Origin: Chloroflexi bacterium 54-19
GTDB lineage: Bacteria; Chloroflexota; Chloroflexia; Chloroheliales; Chloroheliaceae
NCBI GenBank assembly: GCA_001898225.1
Contig: MKTJ01000042.1
Location: 1-64,000 of the forward strand
Length of the DNA: 64,000 nt
Direction of reading: 5' to 3'
Below are positions 41,869 to 50,840 of this stretch, one piece after another (the stretch's first letter is position 1; the number at the start of each line of letters is the position of its first letter). The translations under genes and the position numbers were made by a program. The notes below the pieces were generated by a model that saw only the letters and a program-made list of their open reading frames with translations, did no database searches and had not been told where the DNA came from.

Positions 41869-41950
41869 AGGAATTAGTAGTCAGAGGTCAGTATTATTCC
41901 AGGAGACAAGCCCCAATTTACTGACTACTGGCTACTAACTACTGACTACT
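41869..41950. repeat. Inverted pair of heptamer arrays, unknown gene / thioesterase gap
   Basis: Left array (41869-41896): AGGAATT AGTAGTC AGAGGTC AGTATTA. Right array (41916-41950), reversed: ATTTACT GACTACT GGCTACT AACTACT GACTACT. Only 19 bp separate them. The right array enters the thioesterase gene and supplies its final Ser-Gln codons and TAG stop. Confidence 0.8.
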
Positions 41951-42457
41951 TTTCCCCGGACTGAAAATAATACAGGTCGTGGTGCCGTGAGCATAGAGCT
42001 TGCCCTGGGCGTCAACCAGGCGGGCTTCGGCGGTCGCGACCTGCCTGCCGGCATGGATGACCTTCCCTTCGCAGTGCAACAGGCCGGTCTGGGCGGTAAT
42101 ACCCCGGACAAGATTGACGTGCAGTTCCAGGGTGGAATAGCCGGTCCCGGCAGGTAGGGTGGTATGGATGGCGCAGCCCAGGGCCGAGTCGAGCAGGGTC
42201 GCGGCCAACCCTCCATGGACGATTCCAATCGGGTTATAGTGATATTCCGCCGGGACAATCTCGAAGACGGCCCGGCCAAATTCGACTTCCGCCAGGCGGA
42301 AACCCATCGTAGCCGCGATAGGGGGCGGTGGAAATTCTCCGGCCAGCAGTTTTTGCATGTATTCGAGGCCCGATAGACTCCGGCCCGCCTGGGCAGCGCT
42401 CATAGGGTCGGACCAGGTGTAAGTCCGGGACCGGGTTAAATCATTCGGGTCGTCCAT
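41939..42457 (-). CDS. PaaI-type hotdog-fold thioesterase
   Basis: 172 aa. The hotdog domain has YNPIGIVHGGLAATLLDSAL, whose His-Gly-Gly motif carries the active-site region of PaaI thioesterases, followed by STLELHVNLVRGI. It hydrolyses acyl- or aryl-CoA thioesters; the substrate is unknown. A 45-residue N-terminal extension precedes the domain, and an internal Met near residue 19 is an alternative start. Divergent from the NfeD gene across a 240-bp gap. Its 3' end is formed by a heptamer repeat. Confidence 0.82.
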   Translation of the reverse strand: MDDPNDLTRSRTYTWSDPMSAAQAGRSLSGLEYMQKLLAGEFPPPPIAATMGFRLAEVEFGRAVFEIVPAEYHYNPIGIVHGGLAATLLDSALGCAIHTTLPAGTGYSTLELHVNLVRGITAQTGLLHCEGKVIHAGRQVATAEARLVDAQGKLYAHGTTTCIIFSPGKSSQ

Positions 42458-42697
42458 TGTGTATCCCCCTATCCTTTTTAAGTTGCCTGGGCCTATAAAG
42501 AAAATCTATTACCTATCTCTGGTTCATAATCCTCTTATATCAGCCTCGTCAATAGGATTTTTACAGGTGATATTCAGTTTAGAAAGGGGAACAAAGTCTT
42601 GCTCCCTTGCGTATGAATAATATTAGAGGGAATATTAGCAAAGAAGCTAAAATGCAGCTTAAGCTCAAAGATTCACCCTTGGAAAGAGTCCGGCATT

Positions 42698-43384
42698 ATG
42701 GAGAGCATTATTCAAATCCTGAGTGACCCGAACGTAGCGTATTTGCTACTGGCCCTGGGCGTGCTGGGTTTATTGGCGGAACTTTTTCACCCCGGTACAA
42801 TTATAGCCGGGGTAGCCGGGACGATTGCCCTTATTCTCGGCCTGGTCGGGCTCGGCCACCTCCCCTTTAGCTGGGGCGGGCTGGCTTTGCTGGCCCTCGC
42901 TGCCGGGCTTTTTACCTTCGAACTCTCGACCGGTATGAGCGGGATACTAGCGGTCGCGGCCCTGGTGGCCTTCGTGATTGGTTCGTTCACCCTCTTTCAG
43001 ACCCCCGCTTCCGGCCTGAATGCTGTCGTAGTCAACCCCTTCTTAATCGGTTTTGTCACATTGGTAATGGCCGGGTTCGGCTTCTATATTTTCAAAGTAG
43101 TCCGCAATTCCCGTCACGCCCCGGTTCGGAGCGGCCTCGAAGGTTTGCGGAACAGCCCCGCCGAAGCGATTACCCGGCTTAACCCCAAAGGTAAGGTCAA
43201 AGTTCAGGGTGAGGTCTGGACCGCCGAGGTCGACCCCATACCGGGTCTGGAAATGATCCCGGTCGAGGCGGGCCAGCCGGTCGAAGTAACAGGCCTGGAC
43301 GGGGTGGTCTTAAAGGTGCGCGGCAAACCGGGGGAAGGGCTGGAAGATGGCGAATGGAGCCAGACCGGGTGGAGCAAGCCCTGA
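42698..43384 (+). CDS. Short NfeD-family membrane protein
   Basis: 228 aa. About four to five membrane helices begin with YLLLALGVLGLLAELFHPGT and IIAGVAGTIALILGLVGLG, the conserved NfeD region. A C-terminal OB-fold domain of about 75 residues (GKVKVQGEVWTAEV onward) ends the protein. The ClpP-like protease domain of long NfeD is absent, and no separate one is nearby. It lies 89 bp before a slipin gene, the standard NfeD-stomatin pair thought to act in membrane quality control or lipid-raft-like assemblies. Confidence 0.85.
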   Translation: MESIIQILSDPNVAYLLLALGVLGLLAELFHPGTIIAGVAGTIALILGLVGLGHLPFSWGGLALLALAAGLFTFELSTGMSGILAVAALVAFVIGSFTLFQTPASGLNAVVVNPFLIGFVTLVMAGFGFYIFKVVRNSRHAPVRSGLEGLRNSPAEAITRLNPKGKVKVQGEVWTAEVDPIPGLEMIPVEAGQPVEVTGLDGVVLKVRGKPGEGLEDGEWSQTGWSKP

Positions 43385-43473
43385 TTACTAATAATTTCAA
43401 ATTACCTTTAATCGTGTAACCCTGCGACCTGGAACGAAAGACGAAGCGGTTCTTTTAGTAGAAAAGGTGTAGT

Positions 43474-44628
43474 ATGCAAAATTTTTTCACGACCGGCGGA
43501 CCCTGGATCATTGCAGCAATTATTATAGCGGTCTTGCTCGGCATCATTATTTCGGCCTTCCGGGTGCTCCCCGATTTCCAACGGATGGTAGTCTTCCGGT
43601 TGGGGCGCTGTATCGGGGCCAAAGGGCCCGGCCTGGTCTTCCTACTGCCTTTCGTGGATAAAGGGGTGCGGGTAGACTTGCGCGAAACCTGGTTCGAAGT
43701 CCAGCCTCAGACCTGTATTACCGAGGATAACGCCACCGTTTCGATTGACTTCCTGATTTACATGAAGGTCGTGGACGCTATTCCGAGTGTGGTCCAGGTG
43801 GTAGACTACCGGGGCGCGGCCCGCGGTATCGCTATCACAACCCTGCGGGCTATCGTCGGTGACATGGTGTTGGACGATGTCCTGGCGAAACGCGATAACA
43901 TCAACGAAATTATGCGCGGCAAACTGGACGAAGCGACCTCGCGCTGGGGTATTAAAGTGACCGCCGTCGAAATCCGCGAGATTATCCCGCCGCGTGACAT
44001 CCTCGAATCCATGACCAAGCAGATGTCGGCAGAACGGACCCGGCGCGCCCTGGTACTGGAAGCTGACGGCCAGGCCGAAGCGGCTATCAAGCGGGCCGAA
44101 GGCAATCGCCAGGCTACGATTTTACAGGCCCAGGCGGGCCGGGAAGCCACCATCCTGCAAGCCCAGGCTACCCGCGAGGCCGCGATTATGCAGGCCGAAG
44201 GTTACGCGTTGGCCCTGGATAAAGTTTACCAGGTCGCTAATCACGTGGATGGCCGGACCATGAATTTGCAGTATCTCGAAACCCTCAAGACGCTGGGCCA
44301 GAGCCAGTCGACCAAGTGGATTATGCCGCTCGAACTGACCAGCCTTGTCCAGCCGTTCCAGGCGATGGTCCAGGCAGCAGGGCAGGCCAGCGGTACACCA
44401 CTTCCGGCTTCAAACGGCAACGGCAGCCACCCGGTGACGGTTTCGCAAGGTCCGATGCCTTCTCAGCCGGTGACCTCCACCCCGGCTGTGCCGCCTATGC
44501 CCGCCTCGCCGATGTCCGGTCAGGTCCGCCCGGCGGCCAGTTCCAACCCGGCCCAGGGCGCGAATTTCCAGCCGCCCCAGCCCAGGCCAAACGGGAACAG
44601 CAATTTCGTCCCGCCCATCACCCAGTAA
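43474..44628 (+). CDS. Slipin / stomatin (SPFH) protein
   Basis: 384 aa. One N-terminal membrane helix (WIIAAIIIAVLLGIIISAF), then the SPFH/Band 7 domain (FQRMVVFRLGRCIGAKGPGL to about 190, with MTKQMSAERTRRALV). A coiled coil with repeated ILQAQAGREAT units follows, then a Pro/Ala/Ser/Asn-rich disordered tail of about 90 residues, longer than in typical slipins. It oligomerises in membranes and partners with the upstream NfeD. AAAGGTG ribosome site. A terminator follows directly. Confidence 0.92.
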   Translation: MQNFFTTGGPWIIAAIIIAVLLGIIISAFRVLPDFQRMVVFRLGRCIGAKGPGLVFLLPFVDKGVRVDLRETWFEVQPQTCITEDNATVSIDFLIYMKVVDAIPSVVQVVDYRGAARGIAITTLRAIVGDMVLDDVLAKRDNINEIMRGKLDEATSRWGIKVTAVEIREIIPPRDILESMTKQMSAERTRRALVLEADGQAEAAIKRAEGNRQATILQAQAGREATILQAQATREAAIMQAEGYALALDKVYQVANHVDGRTMNLQYLETLKTLGQSQSTKWIMPLELTSLVQPFQAMVQAAGQASGTPLPASNGNGSHPVTVSQGPMPSQPVTSTPAVPPMPASPMSGQVRPAASSNPAQGANFQPPQPRPNGNSNFVPPITQ

Positions 44629-44670
44629 CCAGGGATGGGGTTGAGCCTGAATTGACCTGACAGAAAAGAA

Positions 44671-44701
44671 AGCGTTCTGGGATTTCCCAGGGCGCTTTTT
44701 T
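44671..44701 (+). terminator. Terminator of the NfeD-slipin operon
   Basis: AGCGTTCTGGGA (44671-44682) pairs with TCCCAGGGCGCT (44685-44696) using two G-U pairs, followed by T5-6. The downstream MFS promoter begins immediately after the T-run. Confidence 0.85.
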
Positions 44702-44705
44702 AGTT

Positions 44706-44711
44706 TATAAT
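44706..44711 (+). promoter_or_regulatory. -10 box for a probably leaderless MFS mRNA
   Basis: A perfect TATAAT ends 9 nt before the ATG at 44721. The -35 region is poor (TTTCCC). Transcription would start 2-4 nt before the ATG, and there is no ribosome site in CGCTTTCCT. Confidence 0.5.
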
Positions 44712-44720
44712 CGCTTTCCT

Positions 44721-46040
44721 ATGAAAAACGACTATAAAACCCCCGGCGATGCCGCCGCGAAGGCCCGGCCTGACCCGGCTATGCCCGCGCCCAGGACCAG
44801 CGCCGGGTATCTCGAATTGCTCAAAAATAACCCGAACTTCCGCTTTTTCTGGTCGGCCCAGCTGATTTCCGCCGCCGGAGACTGGTTTAATAACGTGGCC
44901 CTGCTGGGATTGGTGCTGCAACTGACCGCCAGCGGATTTGCCAGTGGCATGGTCTTACTTACCACCAGCCTGCCCTATTTCTTGCTCATTCCGATAACCG
45001 GACCGATTGTAGACCGTTTCAGCCGCAAACAGGTGATGTTGCTGGCGAACCTGGCGGGAGCGGTCCTGGCCCTGTCTTTCCTGCTGGTGCGGGATAGCAG
45101 TTTAATCTGGCTGCTTTTTGTCGGGAATATCCTGCTGGTCAGTTCGGCGGCCTTTTTCAACCCGGCTTCTTCAGCCATCGTGCCGAATATTGTCAGCAAG
45201 CGCGAACTCTACCCCGCCAACGCCCTTTCCGGGGCCACCTGGGGGATTATGGTGATGGTGGGGAGCGGCCTGGGTGGACTGGTTTCGGTCGTCTTTGGCC
45301 GGGATATAGTTTTTATCCTCAACTCGCTCACTTTCCTCCTGGCAAGCTTTTTAATCTGGTGCATCAAGGTGCCGCCAAAAAGTGGCGAGGCTCCCGAGAT
45401 AAGCTCGTCCGGCTACTGGGAGAATTTCACGGCAGGGCTGGCTTACCTGGGGCAGCATCACCGGGTTATTAGCCTGGTCTCTCTAAAATCGGGTTGGAAC
45501 GCGGCGGGTGGTGTCCTGGTGTTGTTGAGTATCTTTGGGGACCAGATTTTTCACGCCGGGGATGGCGGTATCGGTCTGCTTTACGCCGGGCGCGGATTTG
45601 GGGCCTTGCTCGGACCGTTTCTCATCAAGCCCTTAGCCGGGAACGACCCTAACAGGATGCGCGGGGTGGTAGTGTTGGGTTTTGTCTTCCAGGCGGTCGG
45701 CTACACTATCTTTGCCGGGTCGGTCGGGGTCGGGCTCTGGCTGGCTTTCTTCTCTTTGATACTGGCTCATCTTGGCGGCGGTATCAACTGGACCGCCTCG
45801 GCCCTTCTGTTGCAAGAGGTCGTGCCCGACCACTACCGGGGAAGAGTCTTTGCGATAGATTTAGGGATTTCTTCGCTCACGCAGGCCATTTCGACCTTAC
45901 TCTGGAGCGTGGCCCTGGAAATAAAAGTTGACCCGGTCTGGCTGGCGCTGGCCGGGGCGGTGGTCTGGTTGGCTTTTGGGTTAGGCTGGGGCGCCTGGAC
46001 CCGGCATATGTCTTTGCAACCGGAGCCGGACGCGGCCTGA
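44721..46040 (+). CDS. MFS transporter, EntS-like (MFS_3)
   Basis: 439 aa, about twelve helices. After a 30-residue hydrophilic N-terminus come NPNFRFFWSAQLISAAGDWF and the family's cytoplasmic loop IVDRFSRKQVMLLANLAGA. This architecture matches enterobactin-exporter-like and macrolide-efflux-like MFS proteins. The substrate is unknown. The ATG sits just after a -10 box and has no ribosome site, suggesting leaderless translation. Monocistronic, with terminators on both sides. Confidence 0.88.
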   Translation: MKNDYKTPGDAAAKARPDPAMPAPRTSAGYLELLKNNPNFRFFWSAQLISAAGDWFNNVALLGLVLQLTASGFASGMVLLTTSLPYFLLIPITGPIVDRFSRKQVMLLANLAGAVLALSFLLVRDSSLIWLLFVGNILLVSSAAFFNPASSAIVPNIVSKRELYPANALSGATWGIMVMVGSGLGGLVSVVFGRDIVFILNSLTFLLASFLIWCIKVPPKSGEAPEISSSGYWENFTAGLAYLGQHHRVISLVSLKSGWNAAGGVLVLLSIFGDQIFHAGDGGIGLLYAGRGFGALLGPFLIKPLAGNDPNRMRGVVVLGFVFQAVGYTIFAGSVGVGLWLAFFSLILAHLGGGINWTASALLLQEVVPDHYRGRVFAIDLGISSLTQAISTLLWSVALEIKVDPVWLALAGAVVWLAFGLGWGAWTRHMSLQPEPDAA

Positions 46041-46074
46041 GTGTAAATAGTTGCCCGGCAAGAAGGGTAGTTAG

Positions 46075-46106
46075 GGGCGGGATAGCGAAAATTACCCCGC
46101 CCTTTT
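46075..46106. terminator. Terminator between MFS and a small leftward gene
   Basis: GGGCGGG (46075-46081) pairs with CCCGCCC (46096-46102), followed by TTTT on the plus strand. It serves the MFS gene. A T-run for the facing small gene is not evident. Confidence 0.65.
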
Positions 46107-46116
46107 ATATGGCAAT

Positions 46117-46374
46117 TTACCAGTGATTTGGCCTGGCAGCCGGTTTAATGGGAGCATCTAGGTCGTCCAGGGTGGAGGAACGGCGTTTTTTTCCCAGTGG
46201 AATCCAGCGCCGAGGACTGAGGATGACAAAGGTATCCCGCAAGACAGTCCGGCTCCACCGGGGATTGTTCTCGCGGTTATCCAGGTCGCGGTTGAGCCGC
46301 TCGACCGAATCGGCCAGGTCGGCGGTCCCCTCGGCCAGGTAGTCAACTACCCTGGTTAACACCGGTTTAGCCAT
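46117..46374 (-). CDS. Small basic protein of unknown function
   Basis: 85 aa, not recognised. The helical N-terminal half (VVDYLAEGTADLADSVERLN) is followed by a basic segment (LSPRRWIPLGKKRRSS) and a Pro-rich end. No signal peptide or cysteine. A strong GAGGAGG site before the ATG supports real translation. It lies 42 bp downstream of the stress-type flavin-binding gene on the same strand, so the two may form one operon. Confidence 0.65.
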   Translation of the reverse strand: MAKPVLTRVVDYLAEGTADLADSVERLNRDLDNRENNPRWSRTVLRDTFVILSPRRWIPLGKKRRSSTLDDLDAPIKPAARPNHW

Positions 46375-46416
46375 ATTTCTCCTCCTCTTTCTCCTCTAAT
46401 CAAATCGCTTTAAGGC

Positions 46417-46917
46417 TTACAGGCTTAACTTCTCATTTTCGCCAATGTCGGGGCGCTTTCCGGTCAGGACGGCCTTGGCAAAACCGACCAGGTTAACCAT
46501 GGTGCTGGAAGGGGCATCCCAGTATTCGGCGGCTTCTACCCTGACCCTTAAAAGCACCAGGTCGGGGTCATCTAACCCTTTGGGGAACCAGGCTTTGATA
46601 AAAGGGTTCCACAGTTCTTTTGCTTTGGCCTTATCGTCAATAAGTTCGGCCCGCCCGGAAACCGAGACATAGCGGTTATCGTCCGGCGCGGCATAGCTAA
46701 CATTAACGTGCTGGTCGTGCTGAATTTCGGTGATTTTACCGGAGCTTTTGGCGGTGAAAAACCATAAGTCGCCATCGAACTCGGTCTGTTGGGTGCCCAT
46801 CGGGCGGCTACGTAAGGTGCCGTCGGTCTCGCTAGTGGTGAGCATAGCGATTTTTATATCTTTTATCAACTCACGCAGTTTTGTAACACTGTCCTGGGGT
46901 TTTTTGTCTTCAGCCAT
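46417..46917 (-). CDS. Pyridoxamine 5'-phosphate oxidase family / general stress protein 26-like
   Basis: 166 aa, split-barrel flavin-binding fold. Landmarks are IAMLTTSETDGTLRSRPMG, then LWFFTAKSSGKITEIQ, VNVSYAAPDDNRYVSVSG, and WNPFIKAWFPKG with the late LRVRVEAAEYWD. General stress protein 26 members bind FMN or FAD and protect against oxidative or salt stress; the enzymatic reaction is unclear. ATG at 46917 follows GTGAGGT and is preferred over a start 48 nt upstream. Confidence 0.85.
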   Translation of the reverse strand: MAEDKKPQDSVTKLRELIKDIKIAMLTTSETDGTLRSRPMGTQQTEFDGDLWFFTAKSSGKITEIQHDQHVNVSYAAPDDNRYVSVSGRAELIDDKAKAKELWNPFIKAWFPKGLDDPDLVLLRVRVEAAEYWDAPSSTMVNLVGFAKAVLTGKRPDIGENEKLSL

Positions 46918-47132
46918 TATAACCTCACTTTGCTTACTTTTTAAAGCTTGTTTCCAAATTTCCACTACCAGAAGTCATAGCATAAGAAAGTCCAAAAGAG
47001 GTTATCTTCCCTTTTTCTTCCGGCTTTGCTCACTCTTCCCCCTGTAATTGCCGATTTTCCAAAATGAGCTAAAATTGGTCCGTATATTTAGCGGGCTGCG
47101 AAAAATCTTTTGGAACAAGGAGTGGAAAATTT

Positions 47133-48119
47133 ATGGGTGCCATAACCGATGTACCGGGCGTGAAGGTAGGACAGGCCGAGGACGCTGTCGCTTTAACCGG
47201 GGTGACGGTCGTCATATTCCCGGACGGCGCAGTGGCCGGGGTGGATGTGCGCGGGGCCTCGCCCGGAACGCGGGAGACCGACCTGCTCGACCCGGCCAAC
47301 ACGGTCCAGAAGATTAACGCAATCGCCCTGTGCGGTGGGAGCGCCTTTGGCCTGGCCGCTGCCACCGGGGTCGTCCGGTATTTGCGCGAACAGGGCCAGG
47401 GCTTCGAGACACCTTACGGCAAAGTACCCATTGTCCCGGCGGCGGTCATTTACGACCTGGGGGTGGGCCAGCCTGATGTTTATCCCGACGACATCATGGG
47501 TTACCAGGCCAGCCGGTTGGCCGGGAGCAGCGTGACCGAGGGCAACGCCGGGGCCGGGGCGGGCGCTTCCATCGGGAAAGTCCTGGGAAGTAGTGGCTCA
47601 ATGAAAAGCGGTATCGGGACCAGTTCGGCCACCCTGAACCTGGCGGTACCGGGCTTACCACCGGCCCGCTTTACGGTGGGTGTGCTGGTAGTTACTAATG
47701 CTTTCGGGGATGTTTACCTGGGCGAACAGGTGCTGGCCGGGGCGCGGCTCTCAGTTGGCGGTTTCGTCAATACGAGTTATTTGCTGCGGGAAGGGGTCTC
47801 CCAACCACCCGCCACCGGGACCAATACGACTCTGGCGGTAATCGCCACTGATGCGCCTTTGACTAAGGCCGGGACTACCCGGTTAGCCACAATGGCTCAC
47901 GATGGCCTCGCCCGCGCCATTCGCCCGGTCCATACTATGTTCGATGGCGACACCATTTTTGCCGTTTCTACCGGCGGTTTACCCGCCTCTTCGGACCCCG
48001 ACGCCCTGCTCGTTACGGCCCTGGGCAGCCTGGCGGCGGACCTGCTGGTCGAAGCGGTCCAGCGGAGCGTGACCACTGCCACAACCGCCGGAGGTATCCC
48101 GGCCTTGGCAACGGTCTAG
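47133..48119 (+). CDS. P1 (S58) family peptidase, DmpA/BapA-like
   Basis: 328 aa. N-terminal-nucleophile hydrolase that cuts itself into two chains. The conserved start ITDVPGVKVGQAEDA, VDVRGASPGTRETDLLDP and LCGGSAFGLAAATGV are all present. The self-cleavage site is PATGTNTTLAVIATDA: cleavage between Asn231 and Thr232 would free Thr232 as nucleophile, where DmpA and BapA use Ser. Members are aminopeptidases or beta-peptidyl hydrolases. AAGGAG ribosome site. Its stop lies 17 bp from that of the facing rhomboid gene, with no terminator visible. Confidence 0.9.
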   Translation: MGAITDVPGVKVGQAEDAVALTGVTVVIFPDGAVAGVDVRGASPGTRETDLLDPANTVQKINAIALCGGSAFGLAAATGVVRYLREQGQGFETPYGKVPIVPAAVIYDLGVGQPDVYPDDIMGYQASRLAGSSVTEGNAGAGAGASIGKVLGSSGSMKSGIGTSSATLNLAVPGLPPARFTVGVLVVTNAFGDVYLGEQVLAGARLSVGGFVNTSYLLREGVSQPPATGTNTTLAVIATDAPLTKAGTTRLATMAHDGLARAIRPVHTMFDGDTIFAVSTGGLPASSDPDALLVTALGSLAADLLVEAVQRSVTTATTAGGIPALATV

Positions 48120-48136
48120 GGGTAAATCGCAGAAAT

Positions 48137-48844
48137 TTAATAACGCGTCCCCGGCCCGTATCCGCCATAAGGATTGGGGTTGGCGGGCCGGGCGCGGCTG
48201 AAAATCACGCCTATGATAAGCCCGGTGATAAAGCCGCCGATATGCGCGAAGTAGGCGACCCCGCCCTCCCCGGTCTGGGCGGTCTGGTTGGTAATCTGGG
48301 TAAAGCCATTAAAGAATTGCAGCACGGCCCAGAAGCCGATGACAACCATGGCCGAGAGGCGCGTCAGGAAGAAGAAGATACCCAGGAAGATAAAGGTGTT
48401 GACCCTGACGCGCGGGAACATCACCAGGTAAGCCCCCAGCACCCCGGCTACCGCGCCGCTCGCGCCCAGGCTTGGCACGGTCGAGTTTGGGGCAACCACG
48501 ACCTGGGCTAACCCCGCGATAACTCCTGCCACCAGGTAAAATACAAGGTAACCGAGGTGACCCAGGCGGCCCTCCACGTTATCCCCGAAAATCCACAGAT
48601 AGAGCATATTGCCGCCGATATGCAGGAAACTGCCATGCAAAAACTGGCTGGTCAGGAGCGTTTGCAGGTTCTGGAAGTGCGAAATATCCGCCGGGACTGT
48701 CGAATATTGCAGGATAAAATTGTTCATGGCGTCCGGCGACAGGCTTAGCTGGTAAACGAAGACCAGGATATTAATCAGAATCAGGCCGTAATTGATGAAT
48801 GGTACGGCGGGCCGCTCGTTATTTTCGTCGTGAATTGGTAGCAC
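48137..48844 (-). CDS. Rhomboid-family intramembrane serine protease
   Basis: 235 aa, six to seven membrane helices. The catalytic dyad is Ser129 in GASGAVAG and His201 in AHIGGF. The helix-2 HxxxN-type region FLHGSFLHIGGNMLYLWIFG is intact, as is the early loop structure. It cleaves membrane proteins inside the bilayer; no substrate is evident. GTG start with AAGAAGGG upstream. The short basic Pro/Gly/Tyr tail (YGGYGPGTRY) is an oddity of little diagnostic value. Confidence 0.92.
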   Translation of the reverse strand: MLPIHDENNERPAVPFINYGLILINILVFVYQLSLSPDAMNNFILQYSTVPADISHFQNLQTLLTSQFLHGSFLHIGGNMLYLWIFGDNVEGRLGHLGYLVFYLVAGVIAGLAQVVVAPNSTVPSLGASGAVAGVLGAYLVMFPRVRVNTFIFLGIFFFLTRLSAMVVIGFWAVLQFFNGFTQITNQTAQTGEGGVAYFAHIGGFITGLIIGVIFSRARPANPNPYGGYGPGTRY

Positions 48845-49034
48845 TTTTTTTACCCTTCTTCCTGCTTTTTACCTCTCCTCTTATGTTTGTTATAGCAAAA
48901 TAACAACAAATAGCCCCTACCTGCAAGCGGTTTAAATGCTAATTTTGCGAACTTTACTTTAACCCGCAACAACATTAACCGTTGTTTCGTTCCCTTTATG
49001 GGCCATTCAACGATGCTGCCTTTAATGCCCATCC

Positions 49035-49064
49035 TTGACCGTTTTTAGCGCCGAATGTTATACT
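49035..49064 (+). promoter_or_regulatory. Promoter of the DUF2079 gene
   Basis: TTGACC (49035-49040), an 18-bp spacer and TATACT (49059-49064). The predicted start is near 49071, leaving a 45-nt leader that carries CAGGAG before the TTG start at 49116. Confidence 0.6.
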
Positions 49065-49115
49065 TTTCCGGCTTACCCTTTCCGAATTATGCCGTTTTCC
49101 AGGAGATTTTCTACT

Positions 49116-50840
49116 TTGGCTGAAGTGCTAACCGATACATCTGCTTCCGGTCCCGATGCAACCCCCGCCCTTCCTAAATTAAACCGCTGGCAGCGCCTTT
49201 ATATGTTGCTCGACCAGCACTCGGTACGGCTCCTCATCGCCGGGATTTGCCTCTACGTGCTGGTCTTTAGCGTGGCCTCATTCTACAAATACGAAACCTA
49301 CCAGACCGGCTACGACCAGATTTATTTCGAGCAACCGCTCTGGAATACCAGCAACGGGCGCTTTATGGAGCAAAGCGATTTCGCTTATTCGACCAGTGGT
49401 TTTGCCGTGGACTGGATGCCTCTGCTGGTTGTCTTCACGCCGATTTACTGGCTGCTTCCTTCACCGCACACCCTCTTTTTTGTCGAAACGCTCATTCTCG
49501 GCCTGGGGGCGCTGCCGCTATTCTGGCTGGCCCGTGACAAGTTCAAAAGCCGCCCCGTGGGTCTGCTCTTTGCCGCCGTCTACCTGGCGAACCCGACCCT
49601 GGAATATTTTAACCTGTTACCTTTTAACCTGCGCGCGCCGGGCCTGGTTGCCTTGCTTTACGCCTTCTATTTCTTCGAAAAGGGGGCAAAATGGCGCTTT
49701 GCCCTGTTTGCCCTGCTGGCGATAGCGACCCGCACCGAGGTTTCGCTGGTCATCGCCATGTTCGGCGTCTACGGCCTCTTTAATTATAAACGGATAAACT
49801 GGAAGTTGTGGGTGCCGCCGCTAATCATCGGCCCGGTCTATTTCGTGATAGTCTTCAGTTTCATCCTGCCCGCTTTTATCACGCCCGGTACGATGGTGGT
49901 CCCGCCCGAAACCCAACCTATCGTGATTTCACAGTTCCAGCGCGACTATATTTCCAACACCGACACGATTATTTCGACAACCTACGGCGACCTGGGCAAA
50001 AACCTGCCCGACGTTATCAAGAATACTATCACGAACCCGCTCAAGACCGCCGAACGGGTCTTTACGGTCAAGAAGTTTCAATACCTGCTTTTGATGTTGT
50101 TGCCGTTCGCCTTCCTGCCGCTTTTCGCGCCGCGCATACTCCTGTTCGCCCTGCCGATTGTTGCTATCAACCTGTTGAGCAGCCGCAGCACCCAGTTCGA
50201 TTACAAGAGCCACTATTCGGCCCTGTTGCTTTTCCCCCTGGCGGTCGGCTCCATCTACGGCGCGGCTAACCTGCTGGGCATCCTGAAGAAGTGGCGGGTT
50301 ACGGCCAACCTGCGAATAGGAAAACTGCCCCTTGCCAGCCTGGGGGCGGTCCTGGCAGTGCTGGTGGTCTTTGCGCTGGGGGTGCAGGTGCTGGAACGCA
50401 ACCCGCTGCCGGGTGTGGTCCGTAACGCCGAAAAGAAGGCCATGATTAACCCGACCAACGCCATGATTAGCCGGATTCCCGATAACGCCTCGGTCTCGAC
50501 CGGGTCGCTGCTGGGACCGCATCTGCTGCCGCGCCGTTATATCTACCCCTTTCCGCTGGCCCTCTACAGCCCGCCCACCCAGGCGGTCGAGTATATTCTG
50601 GTCGATACCAACGCGGTCGCGCTCTACGATAAACAAAACGGCAAGGCCTTCAGCCCGAACCCGAACGACCCCTCGACCTTGCAGCGTCCAATAGACTGGC
50701 TCAACACGACCAAAGAATACAAGTTGGTCGATAAAGTGGTGGTCCAGGGGCAGCGCGACCCGGACGGCAAGACCCGCGAGATTCAACTCTGGCAGCGGGT
50801 GGGGGCTAACATTCCGCCCTACAGCAAGTCCGGCTCATAG
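49116..50840 (+). CDS. DUF2079-type polytopic membrane protein
   Basis: About 574 aa, nine to eleven hydrophobic segments. DUF2079 landmarks are YDQIYFEQPLWNTSNGRFME followed by FAYSTSGFAVDWMPLLVVF, LAIATRTEVSLVIAMFG, and a late soluble segment with IPDNASVSTGSLLGPHLLPR. The family is common in Chloroflexota and Actinobacteria and is suspected to contain GT-C-like sugar transferases; function unproven. TTG at 49116 has AGGAG about 10 nt upstream. An ATG at 49089 lies in frame but has no ribosome site. A strong terminator follows. Confidence 0.78.
   Translation: MAEVLTDTSASGPDATPALPKLNRWQRLYMLLDQHSVRLLIAGICLYVLVFSVASFYKYETYQTGYDQIYFEQPLWNTSNGRFMEQSDFAYSTSGFAVDWMPLLVVFTPIYWLLPSPHTLFFVETLILGLGALPLFWLARDKFKSRPVGLLFAAVYLANPTLEYFNLLPFNLRAPGLVALLYAFYFFEKGAKWRFALFALLAIATRTEVSLVIAMFGVYGLFNYKRINWKLWVPPLIIGPVYFVIVFSFILPAFITPGTMVVPPETQPIVISQFQRDYISNTDTIISTTYGDLGKNLPDVIKNTITNPLKTAERVFTVKKFQYLLLMLLPFAFLPLFAPRILLFALPIVAINLLSSRSTQFDYKSHYSALLLFPLAVGSIYGAANLLGILKKWRVTANLRIGKLPLASLGAVLAVLVVFALGVQVLERNPLPGVVRNAEKKAMINPTNAMISRIPDNASVSTGSLLGPHLLPRRYIYPFPLALYSPPTQAVEYILVDTNAVALYDKQNGKAFSPNPNDPSTLQRPIDWLNTTKEYKLVDKVVVQGQRDPDGKTREIQLWQRVGANIPPYSKSGS

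Noticed and set aside
38948..41950. The period-7 arrays as a CRISPR array
   Set aside because: Units are 7 bp with no spacers, and there are no cas genes in the window.
49929..50786. 285-aa frame opposite the DUF2079 gene
   Set aside because: Gln/Arg/Gly-rich shadow without a ribosome site or domain.
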